Shown: in pieces, positions 44,373-54,494 of the stretch
Layout of the letters: each line of letters begins with the position of its first letter
How positions within the stretch are numbered: the stretch's first letter is position 1
The notes under the pieces: generated by a model
What the model was told of the DNA's origin: nothing
Seen by the model: only the letters and a program-made list of their open reading frames with translations
Databases searched by the model: none
Source: JAHJQQ01 sp963737555
GTDB lineage: Bacteria; Pseudomonadota; Gammaproteobacteria; Thiohalobacterales; Thiohalobacteraceae
Direction of reading: 5' to 3'
Length of the DNA stretch: 64,000 nt
Assembly: GCA_963737555.1 (NCBI GenBank)
Contig: CAVTTB010000003.1
Coordinates: forward strand, 62,001 to 126,000
Translations under genes and position numbers: made by a program

Positions 44373-46445
44373 TTGAATAACAGACACTCGAGAAGACCCA
44401 TTCTGATCGGCCTGACGCTGCTGTTCGCGATCATCCTCGGTGGTGTGTGGCTGATCTTCTCCTACCTCGATCTGGAGCGCGAACGCGACCTCGGCGATTG
44501 GCGCATCCGCCTCGGGCTGATCGCCGATGATCGCGCCGCCGGCATCGACCAATGGCTGACCGGCGAATTCGCCAACCTGGGCGAACTGGCCAATAACGCC
44601 TCGTTGCAGCTGTATCTCAGCCAGCTCTCCACCCAGACGAATACCACCGTGGACGTCGAACCCGCGCAGCTCGGCTATCTGCGCAATCTCATCAACGCCG
44701 CGGCCGAACGCGGCGGCTACCGCGCCCTCGGCGAGCCTGAACCGTTGGTGCGCGCCAATCTGCCGACCGCCGGTTACCGGGGCTTGGCCCTGCTCGATCG
44801 CGAGGGTCGTGTCGTGGTTGCCACACCGGGCATGCCGGCGCTGGATGCCGAGGACCGCGCGCTCGTCCTGCATGTCATCAGCACCGGTCAACCGGCTTTG
44901 CGCGATCTGCGCGTCTCCGCGCAGGGTCAGACCACGCTCGGCTTTCTGGTGCCGATTGCCACTGTACAGGGCATGCAGGACGCCACCGGTCAGTCACGTG
45001 TCGGTGTATTGTTGGGCATTAAATCGGCCGCAACCGAACTTGTATCCGTTGCTGTCCAATCGCGGCGGCCTGACCGAGCCACGACGAAACCATTCTCGTG
45101 CGCGCCGAAGGGACATGGTGGTGTATCTCTCGCCACTGGCCGACGGCAGCGCGCCGACTCAACGCAAGCTGGCGCTCAACACCCCCAATCTGGATGCCGC
45201 GCACGCCCTCCGCGCAACCGGGTGAATTCGCTCAGCATCTGGACTATCGCGGCGTCTCCGTACTAATGACCAGCCGTGCCCGATCGCCGGTGCACCCTGG
45301 ACACTGATCCAGAAGACCGACGCCCGCGAGGCCATTGAAGGAATCCAACGATCATCGCCGCTTCCTGCTGACGGCATTGCTGCTGACACTGTTCTTCATC
45401 GGCGCCAGCCTGATCGCCGCCTGGCGACATGGCAGCAGCGTGCGCGCGCAGGCGATGACCGCACGCTTGCAGGAAAAAACCCGCATGCTGGAAGGCCAGA
45501 CGCGTCTATTGCACGGCGTGACCGATACGCTCTCGGATTATCTGTTCCTGCTCGACGAAGGCCAGCGTCTGCTGTTTGCCAACCGCGCCTTCGAGGCCGC
45601 CATCGGCGTCCCACAGGCCGACCTGTTCGGCAAAACCCTGGCCAGCATCTTCGGCCCGGATACGGCGCAGCGTTTGGAGGCCTGCATTAGTCAACCGGCC
45701 GCCCCGTCCACGCAACCCCAGAATCTCTACGCTGAACGATCGCGACGGGCTGTTCCAATGCAGCGCGTTACCACTGCCCAACCCAGCCGGCAGCGGTCAC
45801 GCCACACTCGTGGTCCTTCACGACGTCACCGCACTGCACGAATCCGAACGCAAACGCGCCAATCTGCTCCACCAACTGATCGCCGCGCTGATGCGCGCGG
45901 TGGACAAACACGATCCGCACTCGGCCAATCATTCTTCACGCACCGCCACCGTTGCCGTCGCCATCGGTCGTGAATTGCAGTTGCCGGCCAGCGATCTGCA
46001 AGCGCTGGATCTGGCCGCGAACCTGGCGAATGTCGGCAAGATCTTTATCCCCAAGGAAGTCCTCACCAAATCCGGCGCGCTGTCGGATGAAGAACAAGAG
46101 ACCCTCAAACGGCATGTGCAATACGCGCTAGACATTCTGTCCAGCCTGGAATTCGAAGGCCCGGTGCTCGCCACCATCGCGCAGAAACAGGAACTGATGG
46201 ACGGCAGCGGCTATCCGCAGGGTTTGAGTGGCGAGGCCATCTTGCTGACCGCGCGCATCCTGGCGGTCGCCAACGCCTTCGTCGCCTTGGTCAGCCCACG
46301 CGCTTACCGCGACGAGGTACCGATCCCGCAGGCACTGGATCAACTGCTCGCAGAATCGAAAGACAAATATGACCGGCACGTGGTGGCTGCACTGTTCCAC
46401 ATCGCCGAAAACCGCACCGATCTGACCGATCTTACGGGCAATTAA
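44373..46445 (+). CDS. Membrane sensor with PAS and degenerate HD-GYP domain, about seven frameshifts
   Basis: One protein of about 690 residues spread over three frames. TM1 (RPILIGLTLLFAIILGGVWL); periplasmic sensor of about 260 residues (LPTAGYRGLALLDREGRVVV, LGFLVPIATVQGMQD); TM2 (RRFLLTALLLTLFFIGASLI); coiled linker; PAS (LSDYLFLLDEGQRLLFANRA); HD-GYP from DKHDPHSANHSSRTATVAVA to DGSGYPQGLSGEA. The core reads AANLANVGKIFIP where active enzymes have LHDIGK, so the metal-binding HD pair is lost. One-base errors, mostly insertions, lie near 45050, 45075, 45110, 45212, 45283, 45333 and 45730. Start TTG 44373 with GGGAG. Neighbour of the lapG-like gene, so possibly a LapD-like controller (inference). 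Confidence 0.78.
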
Positions 46446-46520
46446 AGTCAGCGATTGAACCGTCATTGCGCGGATGCCTTGACCCGATGGGTAAGGATCC
46501 ATAGCCTGAGGTACATGATG

Positions 46521-46580
46521 CAGCAATCTCCCAACATCACATCAGCAGCTTGGAGATTGCTTCGCTTCGCTCGCAATGAC
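46521..46580. repeat. REP-like dispersed repeat, copy 1 (inside the msrQ 3' end)
   Basis: GCAATCTCCCAA (from 46523) and TTGGAGATTGCTTCGCTTCG CTCGCAATGAC (about 46550-46580) form the arms of the well-known palindromic element whose translation reads RHCERSEAIS. The left arm is truncated. The msrQ frame ends inside it. Confidence 0.85.
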
Positions 46581-47205
46581 GGTTTTTTACGGGAGAATTC
46601 GAAATCTGTTTCGAAAGCTGACCCCTGCTTCCAAACCACAGCGACAACGGTTTCCAGCGCAACAGCATCAGCGCCAAGTACAGCAGCGCATACACCAATG
46701 GCTCACGCACATCGGCCTTCACCAACCACCAATAGTGCAACACGCCCAACGCCGGAATAACGTATGCCAGTTGGTGTAGCCGCGCCCAGTTACGTCCAAG
46801 CCGGCGCATCATGGCGTTAGTCGAAGTGACCGCCAAGGGAATCAATAAAACAAAGGCCAGCATACCCACCGTAATAAACGGACGTTTAATAATATCGCGT
46901 ACGATCTCAGGCCAGTCGAAAAACTGATCCAGCCACAGGTACGTGGTCAGATGCATACAGACATAGAAAAACGCGAATAACCCAAGCATGCGCCGCAGTC
47001 GGACAGGCCAACGCCAAGCGGTAATCTTGCGCAACGGCGTCATGCACAAAGTAAGCAGCAGAAACCGCAGCGTCCATTCACCGGTCTCACGCGTCAACGC
47101 CTCGATGGGATTCGCGCCCAGCCGATCTGTCAGCAACGCAAACACCAACCCGGCGAGCGGCAGCAGGCATAACGTGAAGACGGCAGGTTTGATCCAGGGT
47201 TTCAT
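46537..47205 (-). CDS. msrQ: MsrQ, heme-binding membrane subunit of the periplasmic methionine sulfoxide reductase
   Basis: A 222-residue inner-membrane cytochrome b-type protein (YedZ) passing electrons to MsrP. It has several TM spans with heme-ligand histidines: FAFFYVCMHLTTYLWLDQ, RNWARLHQLAYVIPALGVLH. The last residues, KNRHCERSEAISKLLM, are translated from a REP-like repeat and are not part of the family; the ancestral protein probably ended soon after WFGSRG. Start ATG 47205. Downstream of msrP, separated by a second repeat copy. Confidence 0.93.
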   Translation of the reverse strand: MKPWIKPAVFTLCLLPLAGLVFALLTDRLGANPIEALTRETGEWTLRFLLLTLCMTPLRKITAWRWPVRLRRMLGLFAFFYVCMHLTTYLWLDQFFDWPEIVRDIIKRPFITVGMLAFVLLIPLAVTSTNAMMRRLGRNWARLHQLAYVIPALGVLHYWWLVKADVREPLVYALLYLALMLLRWKPLSLWFGSRGQLSKQISNSPVKNRHCERSEAISKLLM

Positions 47206-47245
47206 ATGTCATGATACTTGGAACACATGGGACGCTGATCAATTC

Positions 47246-47327
47246 GTCATTCGAGAGCGAAGCGCCGAGCAATCTCCCAACAGTAGAGTCAATGGCTTGG
47301 AGATTTCTTCGCTGCGCTCGCAATGAC
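47246..47327. repeat. REP-like dispersed repeat, copy 2 (between msrP and msrQ)
   Basis: Both arms present: GTCATTCGAGAGCGAAGCGC CGAGCAATCTCCC on the left and TTGGAGATTTCTTCGCTGCG CTCGCAATGAC on the right, with about 15 nt between. Long imperfect palindrome in the 148-bp msrP-msrQ gap. Confidence 0.85.
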
Positions 47328-47353
47328 AGACTCGATGAAAAAGTCAGGCTGCC

Positions 47354-48298
47354 TTAAAAATCCTTGCGCAAATCCATTCCCGTATACAACGAAGCAACCT
47401 GCTCGGCATAGCCGTTGAACATGAGCGTCTTGCGCTTGGTGAATTCGCCGATGCGCCGTTCGGTGCGCTGGCTCCAGCGCGGATGATCGACCTCGGGATT
47501 CACGTTCGAGTAGAAACCGTATTCACTGGCCGCGGCGCGTGTCCAGCTCGACACGGGCTGCCGCTCGACGAAACGGATCTTGACGATCGACTTGATGCTT
47601 TTGAACCCGTACTTCCACGGCACCACCAAGCGGATCGGCGCACCGTTCTGTTTGGGCATGGCCCCGCCATACAATCCCGTCGCCATCAATGTGAGCGGGT
47701 GCATCGCCTCATCCATGCGCAGTCCTTCCACATACGGCCATTGCAACACCGCACGACGCTGGCCGGGCATCCGTTCCGGATCCTGTAGCGTTTCGAATTC
47801 GACATATTTGGCATTACCGTTGGGCTCGAAACGTTTGATCAGATCGGCCAAGGGAAAACCGATCCATGGAATCACCATCGACCAACCTTCCACGCAACGC
47901 AGACGGTAGATGCGCTCTTCAAGCGCGTGCGGTTTGAGGATGTCCTCAAGCGCATAGTTTCCCGGCTTGGCGCACTCGCCCTCGATGGCCACCGACCAAG
48001 GCGCAATTTTCAGTGTGTGCGCATTCTCAGCCGGATCTTCCTTGCCGGTGCCGAACTCGTAGAAATTGTTGTAGCCGGTGACATCTTTGAATTCGGTCTG
48101 CGTCTCGTCGGTGCTGAATGGGCTGCGCAGCAAACCCGCAGAGGCTTCTGCCGCCGCGGGTGCGGACGGCACACCGCCCAGCAGCGCGGCACCCGACAGT
48201 GCCAGTCCGGCCTGCATGAACCGGCGTCGTTCGCGGTAGACGGATTCGGGGGTGATTTCAGAAGAAAGGATCGTGGACGATGTGCGGATCAGGGTCAT
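47354..48298 (-). CDS. msrP: MsrP, molybdopterin-dependent periplasmic methionine sulfoxide reductase
   Basis: A 314-residue periplasmic enzyme (YedY) of the sulfite-oxidase fold that repairs oxidised methionine in envelope proteins. It has a Tat signal (RERRRFMQAGLALSGAALLG) for export of the folded molybdoprotein. The conserved cofactor Cys is in YRLRCVEGWSMVIPWIGFPL; also FYEFGTGKEDPAENA, IRLVVPWKYGFKSIKSIVKI and SEYGFYSNVNPEVDHPRW are characteristic. The ATG at 48298 follows GAGGGG. Forms the msrPQ unit with the membrane subunit downstream. Confidence 0.94.
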   Translation of the reverse strand: MTLIRTSSTILSSEITPESVYRERRRFMQAGLALSGAALLGGVPSAPAAAEASAGLLRSPFSTDETQTEFKDVTGYNNFYEFGTGKEDPAENAHTLKIAPWSVAIEGECAKPGNYALEDILKPHALEERIYRLRCVEGWSMVIPWIGFPLADLIKRFEPNGNAKYVEFETLQDPERMPGQRRAVLQWPYVEGLRMDEAMHPLTLMATGLYGGAMPKQNGAPIRLVVPWKYGFKSIKSIVKIRFVERQPVSSWTRAAASEYGFYSNVNPEVDHPRWSQRTERRIGEFTKRKTLMFNGYAEQVASLYTGMDLRKDF

Positions 48299-48431
48299 GC
48301 GTGCATCCCCTCAATGGTGTGGACCATATAGCCATGCACTGATTCTCGACGGAAATAATTCTGCACGGAATAGGATTTACGCCGGGAAACGTTCCGACGG
48401 AGCTGAAAATATAGTCCGTGCCTGCGCCTGA

Positions 48432-51400
48432 CTACCCCACCCACACCCGCGCATTGCGGAACATGCGCAGCCACGGGCCGTCTTCGCCCCACGCGTCCGG
48501 GTGCCAGGAATGTTGCACGGCGCGGAACACGCGTTCGGGGTGCGGCATCATGATGCTGAAGCGGCCATCGGCGGTTGTCAGGCCGGTGATGCCGGCGGGC
48601 GAGCCGTTCGGGTTGAGCGGATAGACCTCGGTTGCGCGACCGTAATGATCCAGATAACGGGCCGTCACCAGCTTCGCACTCAAAGCCTGCTGTGCGCCAT
48701 CCGCTGCTGCAAACTCCGCACGACCCTCGCCGTGCGCGACGGCGATGGGCAGGCGCGAGCCGTGCATGCCGGCGAAGAACAGCGACGGCGACGGCAGAAT
48801 CTCCACCAGTGAGAAGCGCGCCTCGAATTGCTCGGACAGATTGCGCCTGAAGCGCGGCCAATGCCCGGCACCGGGAATCAATTCCTTCAGGCTCGACATC
48901 ATCTGACAGCCGTTGCAGATACCCAAGCCGAAGCTGTCGTTGCGCGCAAAGAACGCGGCAAATTCGTCACGCGCCTGACTGTTGAACAGAATCGACTTGG
49001 CCCAACCCTGACCGGCACCGAGCACGTCGCCGTAGGAGAAACCACCGCAGGCGACAAAACCCTTGAAACCGGACAGCGACACGCGACCGCTGAGGATATC
49101 GCTCATGTGCACGTCGACAGCTTCGAAGCCGGCACGATGGAATGCCGCCGCCATCTCGATCTGTCCGTTCACGCCCTGCTCGCGCAGGATCGCCATGCGC
49201 GGGCGCGCGCCGCGGTTGATTGCCTGATGAATAAACGGCGCGGCGACATCTTCTTCCGGTTCGAAGTTGAGTTTGATCTTGATGCCCGGATCCTGCACAT
49301 CCAACAGCGCATCGAATTCCTGCTGCGCGCACTGCGGATTATCGCGCAACGCCTGCATGCGATAGCTGGTCTCGCTCCAGGCGCGTTGCAGATCGACGCG
49401 CGACTCGTCCAGCACGACGTAGCCGTTATGCTCGATACGGATTCGGTCGTCTTCCTCGTGGGTGCCGATCACATGACTGTGGTGCGCGAAACCGTACTCG
49501 CGCAGGATATCCAGCACGGTGTCGGTATCGCAGTGCAACACTTGTATAACCGCGCCGAGTTCTTCGGCAAACAGCGCCGCGACGGCATCGTCGCCGAGTT
49601 CGTCGAGCTGAATGTCGAGGCCGGTGTGGCCGGCGAAGGCCATTTCGCACAGCGTCGCGAGCAGACCACCGTCGGAACGATCATGGTAGGCAAGAATCAA
49701 GTCTTCACGATTGAGTTCGCCGATGGCGGCGAAGAACGCCTTCATGGCCTGCGGATCATCGAGGTCGGGCGCGTGATGACCGACTTGTTTATAGACCTGC
49801 GCCAACGCCGAACCGGCGATGCGGTTGCGGCCCTTGCCGAGGTCGATGAGGATCAGATCGGAATCGCCCAGCTCGGTGCGCAACTGCGGCGTGCGCGTGC
49901 GGCGCACATCATCGACCGGCGCAAACGCCGTGACGATCAGCGACACCGGCGCGGTGACCTCGCGGGCCTCGCCGTTTTCCTGCCACACCGTCTTCATCGA
50001 TAAAGAATCTTTGCCGACCGGAATGGCAATGCCGAGCGCGGGACACAGCTCGCGACCTACCGCGCGCACGGTGTCGAACAGATTGGCGTCTTCGCCCGGA
50101 TGACCGGCCGGCGCCATCCAGTTCGCCGACAGGCGAATTTCTTCGATGCGCTCGATATCGGCGCAGGCGATGTTGGTAATCGCCTCGCCAACCGCCATCC
50201 GTCCGGAGGCGGCGGCATCGACCAGCGCAATCGGTGTGCGCTCGCCCATGGCCATCGCTTCACCGGTATACCCGCGGTAATCCGTGCAGGTGACGGCGGC
50301 ATCGGCCACCGGCACTTGCCACGGACCGACCATCTGATCGCGCGTCACCGTGCCGGTCACGCTGCGATCACCAATGCTGATCAGGAAGGTCTTGTTCGCC
50401 ACCGTCGGCAGCCGTAACACGCGATACGCCGCCTCGCACACGTCGACGGCGCGCGTGTCGAAATTTGGCTTGGTGAAGGTGCGGTGATGCACGTCGCGCA
50501 ACATCTTCGGTGGCTTGCCGAGCAACAGCGACATCGGCATATCGACGGGCAGATTCTCGAAGTGGGCGTCGCCGACGATCAACTGCTGTTCTTCGGTCGC
50601 CTCGCCGACGACCTCGAACGGACAGCGTTCACGTTCGCAGAGTTGCTGGAACTGTTCGATACGATCGGCAGCCACCGCCAACACATAGCGCTCCTGCGAT
50701 TCATTGCTCCAGATCTGCATCGGCGACATGCCGGGATCGTCGTTCGGCACCGCGCGCAGTTCGAAACGCGCGCCGCGACCGCTGTCGTTGACCAATTCAG
50801 GCAGCGCATTGGAAATACCGCCGGCGCCGACATCGTGGATGGAGATGATGGGATTGTCCGCGCCCATCGCCCAGCAGCGATCAATCACTTCTTGCGCGCG
50901 ACGTTGCATTTCCGGATTGCCGCGCTGCACCGAGGCGAAATCCAGATCTTCGGCACTGGTGCCGCTGGACATGCTCGACGCCGCGCCACCACCGAGTCCG
51001 ATCAACATGGCCGGACCGCCGAGCACGATCAGTTGCGCGCTGGGCGGGATATCGTGCTTCTCGACATGATCGCCGCGGATGTTGCCGTAACCGCCGGCAA
51101 GCATGATCGGCTTGTGATAACCACGCACCTCATCGCCGGTCGGACCGGGCACACGTTCTTCGAAGGTGCGGAAATAACCGCACAGATTCGGTCGGCCGAA
51201 TTCATTGTTGAACGCCGCCGCACCCAGCGGGCCGTCGATCATGATGTCGAGCGCGGAGGCGATGCGCGCGGGTTTACCGAAATCGGTTTCCCACGGCTGC
51301 TCGAAACCGGGGATGCGCAGATTGGATACCGAAAATCCGCACAGGCCCGCCTTGGGTTTGCTGCCGCGTCCGGTCGCGCCCTCGTCGCGGATCTCGCCAC

Positions 51401-52340
51401 CAGAACCGGTGGCCGCGCCGGGGAACGGCGAGATCGCCGTCGGATGATTGTGCGTCTCGACCTTCATCAGGATGTGCACGTCTTCGCCGTGCTCGGCATA
51501 CACGCCTTGCGCATCCGGGTAGAAGCGTTTTCCCGCAAAACCTTCCATCACCGCTGAATTGTCTTTGTAGGCGGACAACACGCCTTCCGGACTGGCGTTA
51601 TAGGTCTCACGGATCATGCCGAACAGCGACGCGTCCTGCGGCTGACCGTCGATGATCCAATCGGCGTTGAAGATTTTGTGTCGGCAATGCTCGGAGTTGG
51701 CCTGCGCGAACATCATCAGTTCAACGTCGGTGGGGTTGCGCTTCAGCGTCGCGAAACTCTCGACCAGATAATCAATTTCGTCGTCCGACAACGCCAAGCC
51801 CAAACTACGATTGGCCGCCACCAGCGCCTCACGACCACCGCCAAGAATATCCACGGTTATAAGCGGTGTCGGTGCAGCGGTTTTGAATAATGCGACGGCT
51901 TCATCCGCGTTAGCCAACACCGTTTCGGTCATCCGATCATGCAGCAGCGGCAACAGCGCGGCACGTTCTTGATCCGTGAAGACGCGCCCGTCGTTCAGGC
52001 GCAGTCGATAGGCGATGCCGCGCTCGATGCGGTGAATGCGTTCCAGGCCGCAATTGTGCGCGATATCGGTGGCCTTGCTGGCCCACGGGGAAATCGTGCC
52101 CAGACGGGGCACGACCAAGAACAAGTGCGCCGCCTCGGGCGCGGCGGGACTGACGATGCCATCGTCCAAGAGCCGTTCCAGGGTGGCGCGATCGGCATCT
52201 TCAAGCTGCTGTTCGAGATCGACGAAATGCCAGAACTCGGCATGCATGACGTCGATATCCGGAACCACCTCGCGGATGCGGGTCAGCAGTTTTTCGCTGC
52301 GGAAACTGGAAAGGGCGGGACCGCCGGGAATGTGCAGCAT
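48432..52340 (-). CDS. purL: Phosphoribosylformylglycinamidine synthase, large single-chain form
   Basis: Fourth step of purine synthesis: converts FGAR, glutamine and ATP to FGAM. A 1302-residue single chain as in Gammaproteobacteria: N-terminal PurS-like domain; two AIR-synthase-type ATP domains (MKVETHNHPTAISPFPGAAT, GDRSVTGTVTRDQMVGPWQ, ILAYHDRSDGGLLATLCEMA); and a C-terminal glutaminase with VACGGFSYGDVLGAGQGWA, nucleophile Cys in GLGICNGCQMMS, and MPHPERVFR with the catalytic His. The frame is intact over 3.9 kb, in contrast to the error-prone patches nearby. Monocistronic. Confidence 0.97.
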   Translation of the reverse strand: MLHIPGGPALSSFRSEKLLTRIREVVPDIDVMHAEFWHFVDLEQQLEDADRATLERLLDDGIVSPAAPEAAHLFLVVPRLGTISPWASKATDIAHNCGLERIHRIERGIAYRLRLNDGRVFTDQERAALLPLLHDRMTETVLANADEAVALFKTAAPTPLITVDILGGGREALVAANRSLGLALSDDEIDYLVESFATLKRNPTDVELMMFAQANSEHCRHKIFNADWIIDGQPQDASLFGMIRETYNASPEGVLSAYKDNSAVMEGFAGKRFYPDAQGVYAEHGEDVHILMKVETHNHPTAISPFPGAATGSGGEIRDEGATGRGSKPKAGLCGFSVSNLRIPGFEQPWETDFGKPARIASALDIMIDGPLGAAAFNNEFGRPNLCGYFRTFEERVPGPTGDEVRGYHKPIMLAGGYGNIRGDHVEKHDIPPSAQLIVLGGPAMLIGLGGGAASSMSSGTSAEDLDFASVQRGNPEMQRRAQEVIDRCWAMGADNPIISIHDVGAGGISNALPELVNDSGRGARFELRAVPNDDPGMSPMQIWSNESQERYVLAVAADRIEQFQQLCERERCPFEVVGEATEEQQLIVGDAHFENLPVDMPMSLLLGKPPKMLRDVHHRTFTKPNFDTRAVDVCEAAYRVLRLPTVANKTFLISIGDRSVTGTVTRDQMVGPWQVPVADAAVTCTDYRGYTGEAMAMGERTPIALVDAAASGRMAVGEAITNIACADIERIEEIRLSANWMAPAGHPGEDANLFDTVRAVGRELCPALGIAIPVGKDSLSMKTVWQENGEAREVTAPVSLIVTAFAPVDDVRRTRTPQLRTELGDSDLILIDLGKGRNRIAGSALAQVYKQVGHHAPDLDDPQAMKAFFAAIGELNREDLILAYHDRSDGGLLATLCEMAFAGHTGLDIQLDELGDDAVAALFAEELGAVIQVLHCDTDTVLDILREYGFAHHSHVIGTHEEDDRIRIEHNGYVVLDESRVDLQRAWSETSYRMQALRDNPQCAQQEFDALLDVQDPGIKIKLNFEPEEDVAAPFIHQAINRGARPRMAILREQGVNGQIEMAAAFHRAGFEAVDVHMSDILSGRVSLSGFKGFVACGGFSYGDVLGAGQGWAKSILFNSQARDEFAAFFARNDSFGLGICNGCQMMSSLKELIPGAGHWPRFRRNLSEQFEARFSLVEILPSPSLFFAGMHGSRLPIAVAHGEGRAEFAAADGAQQALSAKLVTARYLDHYGRATEVYPLNPNGSPAGITGLTTADGRFSIMMPHPERVFRAVQHSWHPDAWGEDGPWLRMFRNARVWVG

Positions 52341-52476
52341 AAGTCCGTCTCGGGCGTGATGGCTGTCGCTTGGGAAGGCGGCAATGATACAAAAAATCGA
52401 CAGCTGAGACGAATTAACTACGTCCTGCGGGTAACTTTAATCTGTAGCGGTGGCGTTCGAGTCTGACGCCAAGCGT

Positions 52477-53241
52477 CTAACCCACCTGTCGCCAGTCCAG
52501 CCCTGCGGCCTGATCGGCGACGCCGATCCAGTCCAGCTCGCAGTCGAGCACACCGGCCAGCGCCGCGCGCGCCAGTTCAGGGCGGTTGTTCTTGTCGCTG
52601 AGGTGCGCGGCAACCAAATGCGTCAATCGCGTGGTGTCGAGCGCAGTCAGCAAGCCCGCCGCCTGATCATTGCTGAGATGGCCAAGGCTGCCGCCGACGC
52701 GCTGCTTGAGGCTGGGCGGATACAGTCCGGCCGCGAGCATGGCGACATCGTGGTTGCACTCCAGCAGCAAGGCATCGCAGCCGGTCAATTGCTGTTGGAT
52801 ATGCGCGGTAATACTGCCGGTGTCGGTGAGTATGCCCAGCCGCACGGCACCGTCGCTGAAGACGAACTGACACGGCTCGCGCGCATCGTGCGGTACCGGA
52901 AACGGGGTGATGTGCAGATCGCCGATGGCAAACGACGTGTGCCCGTCGAACCAATCGAGGCTGGGCAGATCGGTCGCATTGTGCATGACCGAGGTGCCGG
53001 CGGTCATCCACACCGGGATGTTATGACGACGCGCGAACGTCGCCACGCCGCCGATATGATCGCTGTGCTCGTGAGTGACAAGGATGGCGTCGATGTCGCT
53101 GGGCGACTTACCGAGACGGGTAAGACGGCGTTGGGTTTCGGCACAGGAAAAACCGCAGTCGACCATCACACAACTGCGGCCCGCCTCCACCAGCGTGGCG
53201 TTGCCGCGACTGCCGCTGCCGAGGGAGGAGAAACGAAGCAT
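52477..53241 (-). CDS. MBL-fold metallo-hydrolase (YycJ/VicX-like)
   Basis: A 254-residue metallo-beta-lactamase-fold protein. N-terminus FSSLGSGSRGNATLVEAG is typical of the YycJ/WalJ group; the metal motif is THEHSDHIGG; others are DCGFSCAETQRRLTRLG and LLLECNHDVAMLAAG with HLSNDQAAGLL. YycJ relatives are proposed 5'-exonucleases in mismatch repair in Gram-positives; the role in Gammaproteobacteria is not settled. It starts near a GGGATTC repeat tract and is oriented away from purL's start by 136 bp. Confidence 0.85.
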   Translation of the reverse strand: MLRFSSLGSGSRGNATLVEAGRSCVMVDCGFSCAETQRRLTRLGKSPSDIDAILVTHEHSDHIGGVATFARRHNIPVWMTAGTSVMHNATDLPSLDWFDGHTSFAIGDLHITPFPVPHDAREPCQFVFSDGAVRLGILTDTGSITAHIQQQLTGCDALLLECNHDVAMLAAGLYPPSLKQRVGGSLGHLSNDQAAGLLTALDTTRLTHLVAAHLSDKNNRPELARAALAGVLDCELDWIGVADQAAGLDWRQVG

Positions 53242-53242
53242 T

Positions 53243-53282
53243 GATTCGATTCGGGATTCGGGATTCGGGATTCGGGATTCGG
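53243..53282. repeat. GGGATTC heptamer tandem repeat
   Basis: About four tandem copies of the 7-mer CGGGATT within 53243-53282, in the gap between bamC and the MBL gene, with a reverse-complement remnant (CGAATCCCG) near 53310. It resembles the intergenic ATTCGGG tracts seen in some Gammaproteobacteria. Copy number may be unstable. Confidence 0.75.
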
Positions 53283-53325
53283 CAATGACGATGCCCAGCC
53301 TGCTCCCGAATCCCGATACCTGATC

Positions 53326-54462
53326 CTATTTCATCTGCTCCTGCACCAGCGTCAGGATACGTTTGCCGGTGGACGATGCCTCGGGTTGACCCTGCGCGTT
53401 CTGCACTGTCACATTCGTTTTGGCGCCCTCGGCAATCAATACGATACGGTACTGCTCGGCCAGTTTGGGATCGTCCTCACTCCAGAATGCCAGCTTGGAC
53501 AGGAAGCCCTTTTTCTTGTCTTCCTTGAGCGGATCGTTATAGCGCACGAAATACACACCACCGGTGCGATCGCGGTCTTCGACCGTAAAGCCGACACGAT
53601 CCAACGCCAAGCCCACTTCACGCCAGGCGCGCGCGAGACCCTCGTCGACGACGAGCATGCTCATACCCGCTGCATTGACCACGAGCTGCGCCGTCGGTAC
53701 AGGCGAGGTGCTGGATGGCGCCTGTGCCGCTTGAGCGGCGGCGGTCGCCTCGGTGGCACCCATGAACACCATCAGACGCTTGAGCATTTCGGCTTCGAGT
53801 TCCGGATCGCTCGGACGTGGCGTCCAGATCGTGCCGGTTTCGTTCTGGCTGTTGCCCTGCACCACTTCTTCCATGCCGCGGTGGCTGATGAAAATCTCGG
53901 TGCTGTCGGCGGAGGCCCGTTCCAGACGGATGCGGAAACGATCGCGGGTCGCGGCTGGAATAGAGGAAATCCAGCGCCTTGCCGATGGTGCCGCGAATGA
54001 TGTCCTGCGGGATGTCGGCGCGGTTTTCCGCCCATTCGGTTTCCAGGATGCCGACGGCGGGATCGTCCATGGTCAGCAGAAAGCCATTCTGCAACCAGAA
54101 ATCGCGCACCTTGGGCCATACCGCCTCGACCGAGGCCTGCGCGACCAGCCATTGCTTGTCACCGGAACGTTCGATGCGCAGGTTCTGCGGCTGCACCAGA
54201 ACGCCGGTGGTACCCGGCGCAGGTTTGGCCTGATCGCCGGAGGCGTATTCGGAATAGGTTGTCGGCGTACCGCCCGGCACGACCAGGGCATCTTCGATGT
54301 TGCGCTGCTCAGATCCGGCGGGATTTCCAGCGGCTCCTCGGTACGGCTCTGTTTATAGTCCGCCTTCTTGCCGACCACTTTCTGCCAGCTGCTGCAACCT
54401 GTGAGCACGGCGACAGTGATGACCAGAACCAGACCTTGAATCGGTGTTGCATAGTTTTTCAT
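53326..54462 (-). CDS. bamC: BamC (NlpB) outer-membrane assembly lipoprotein, two frameshifts
   Basis: Lipoprotein of the BAM complex. Signal and lipobox: LVLVITVAVLTGCSSWQ (Cys23), then DYKQSRTEEPLEIPPDLS, the conserved unstructured segment that contacts BamD. The frame shifts near 54300 into NIEDALVVPGGTPTTYSEYA, then runs VWPKVRDFWLQNGFLLTMDD, and shifts again near 53950 (one extra C) into RDRFRIRLERASADSTEIFI. The remainder to 53326 is intact (GLARAWREVGLALDRVGFTV). Restored length about 378 residues with both helix-grip domains. Start ATG 54462. Immediately downstream of dapA, the classic dapA-bamC order. Confidence 0.88.
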
Positions 54463-54494
54463 GGGAAATCTGCATCCATGTTTGGAGTAGAGGT

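Noticed and set aside
48828..51557. Long plus-strand frames (391 and 357 codons) across 48828-50003 and 50484-51557
   Set aside because: Antisense to purL, His/Arg-rich translations with no domain; a by-product of codon bias in a G+C-rich gene.
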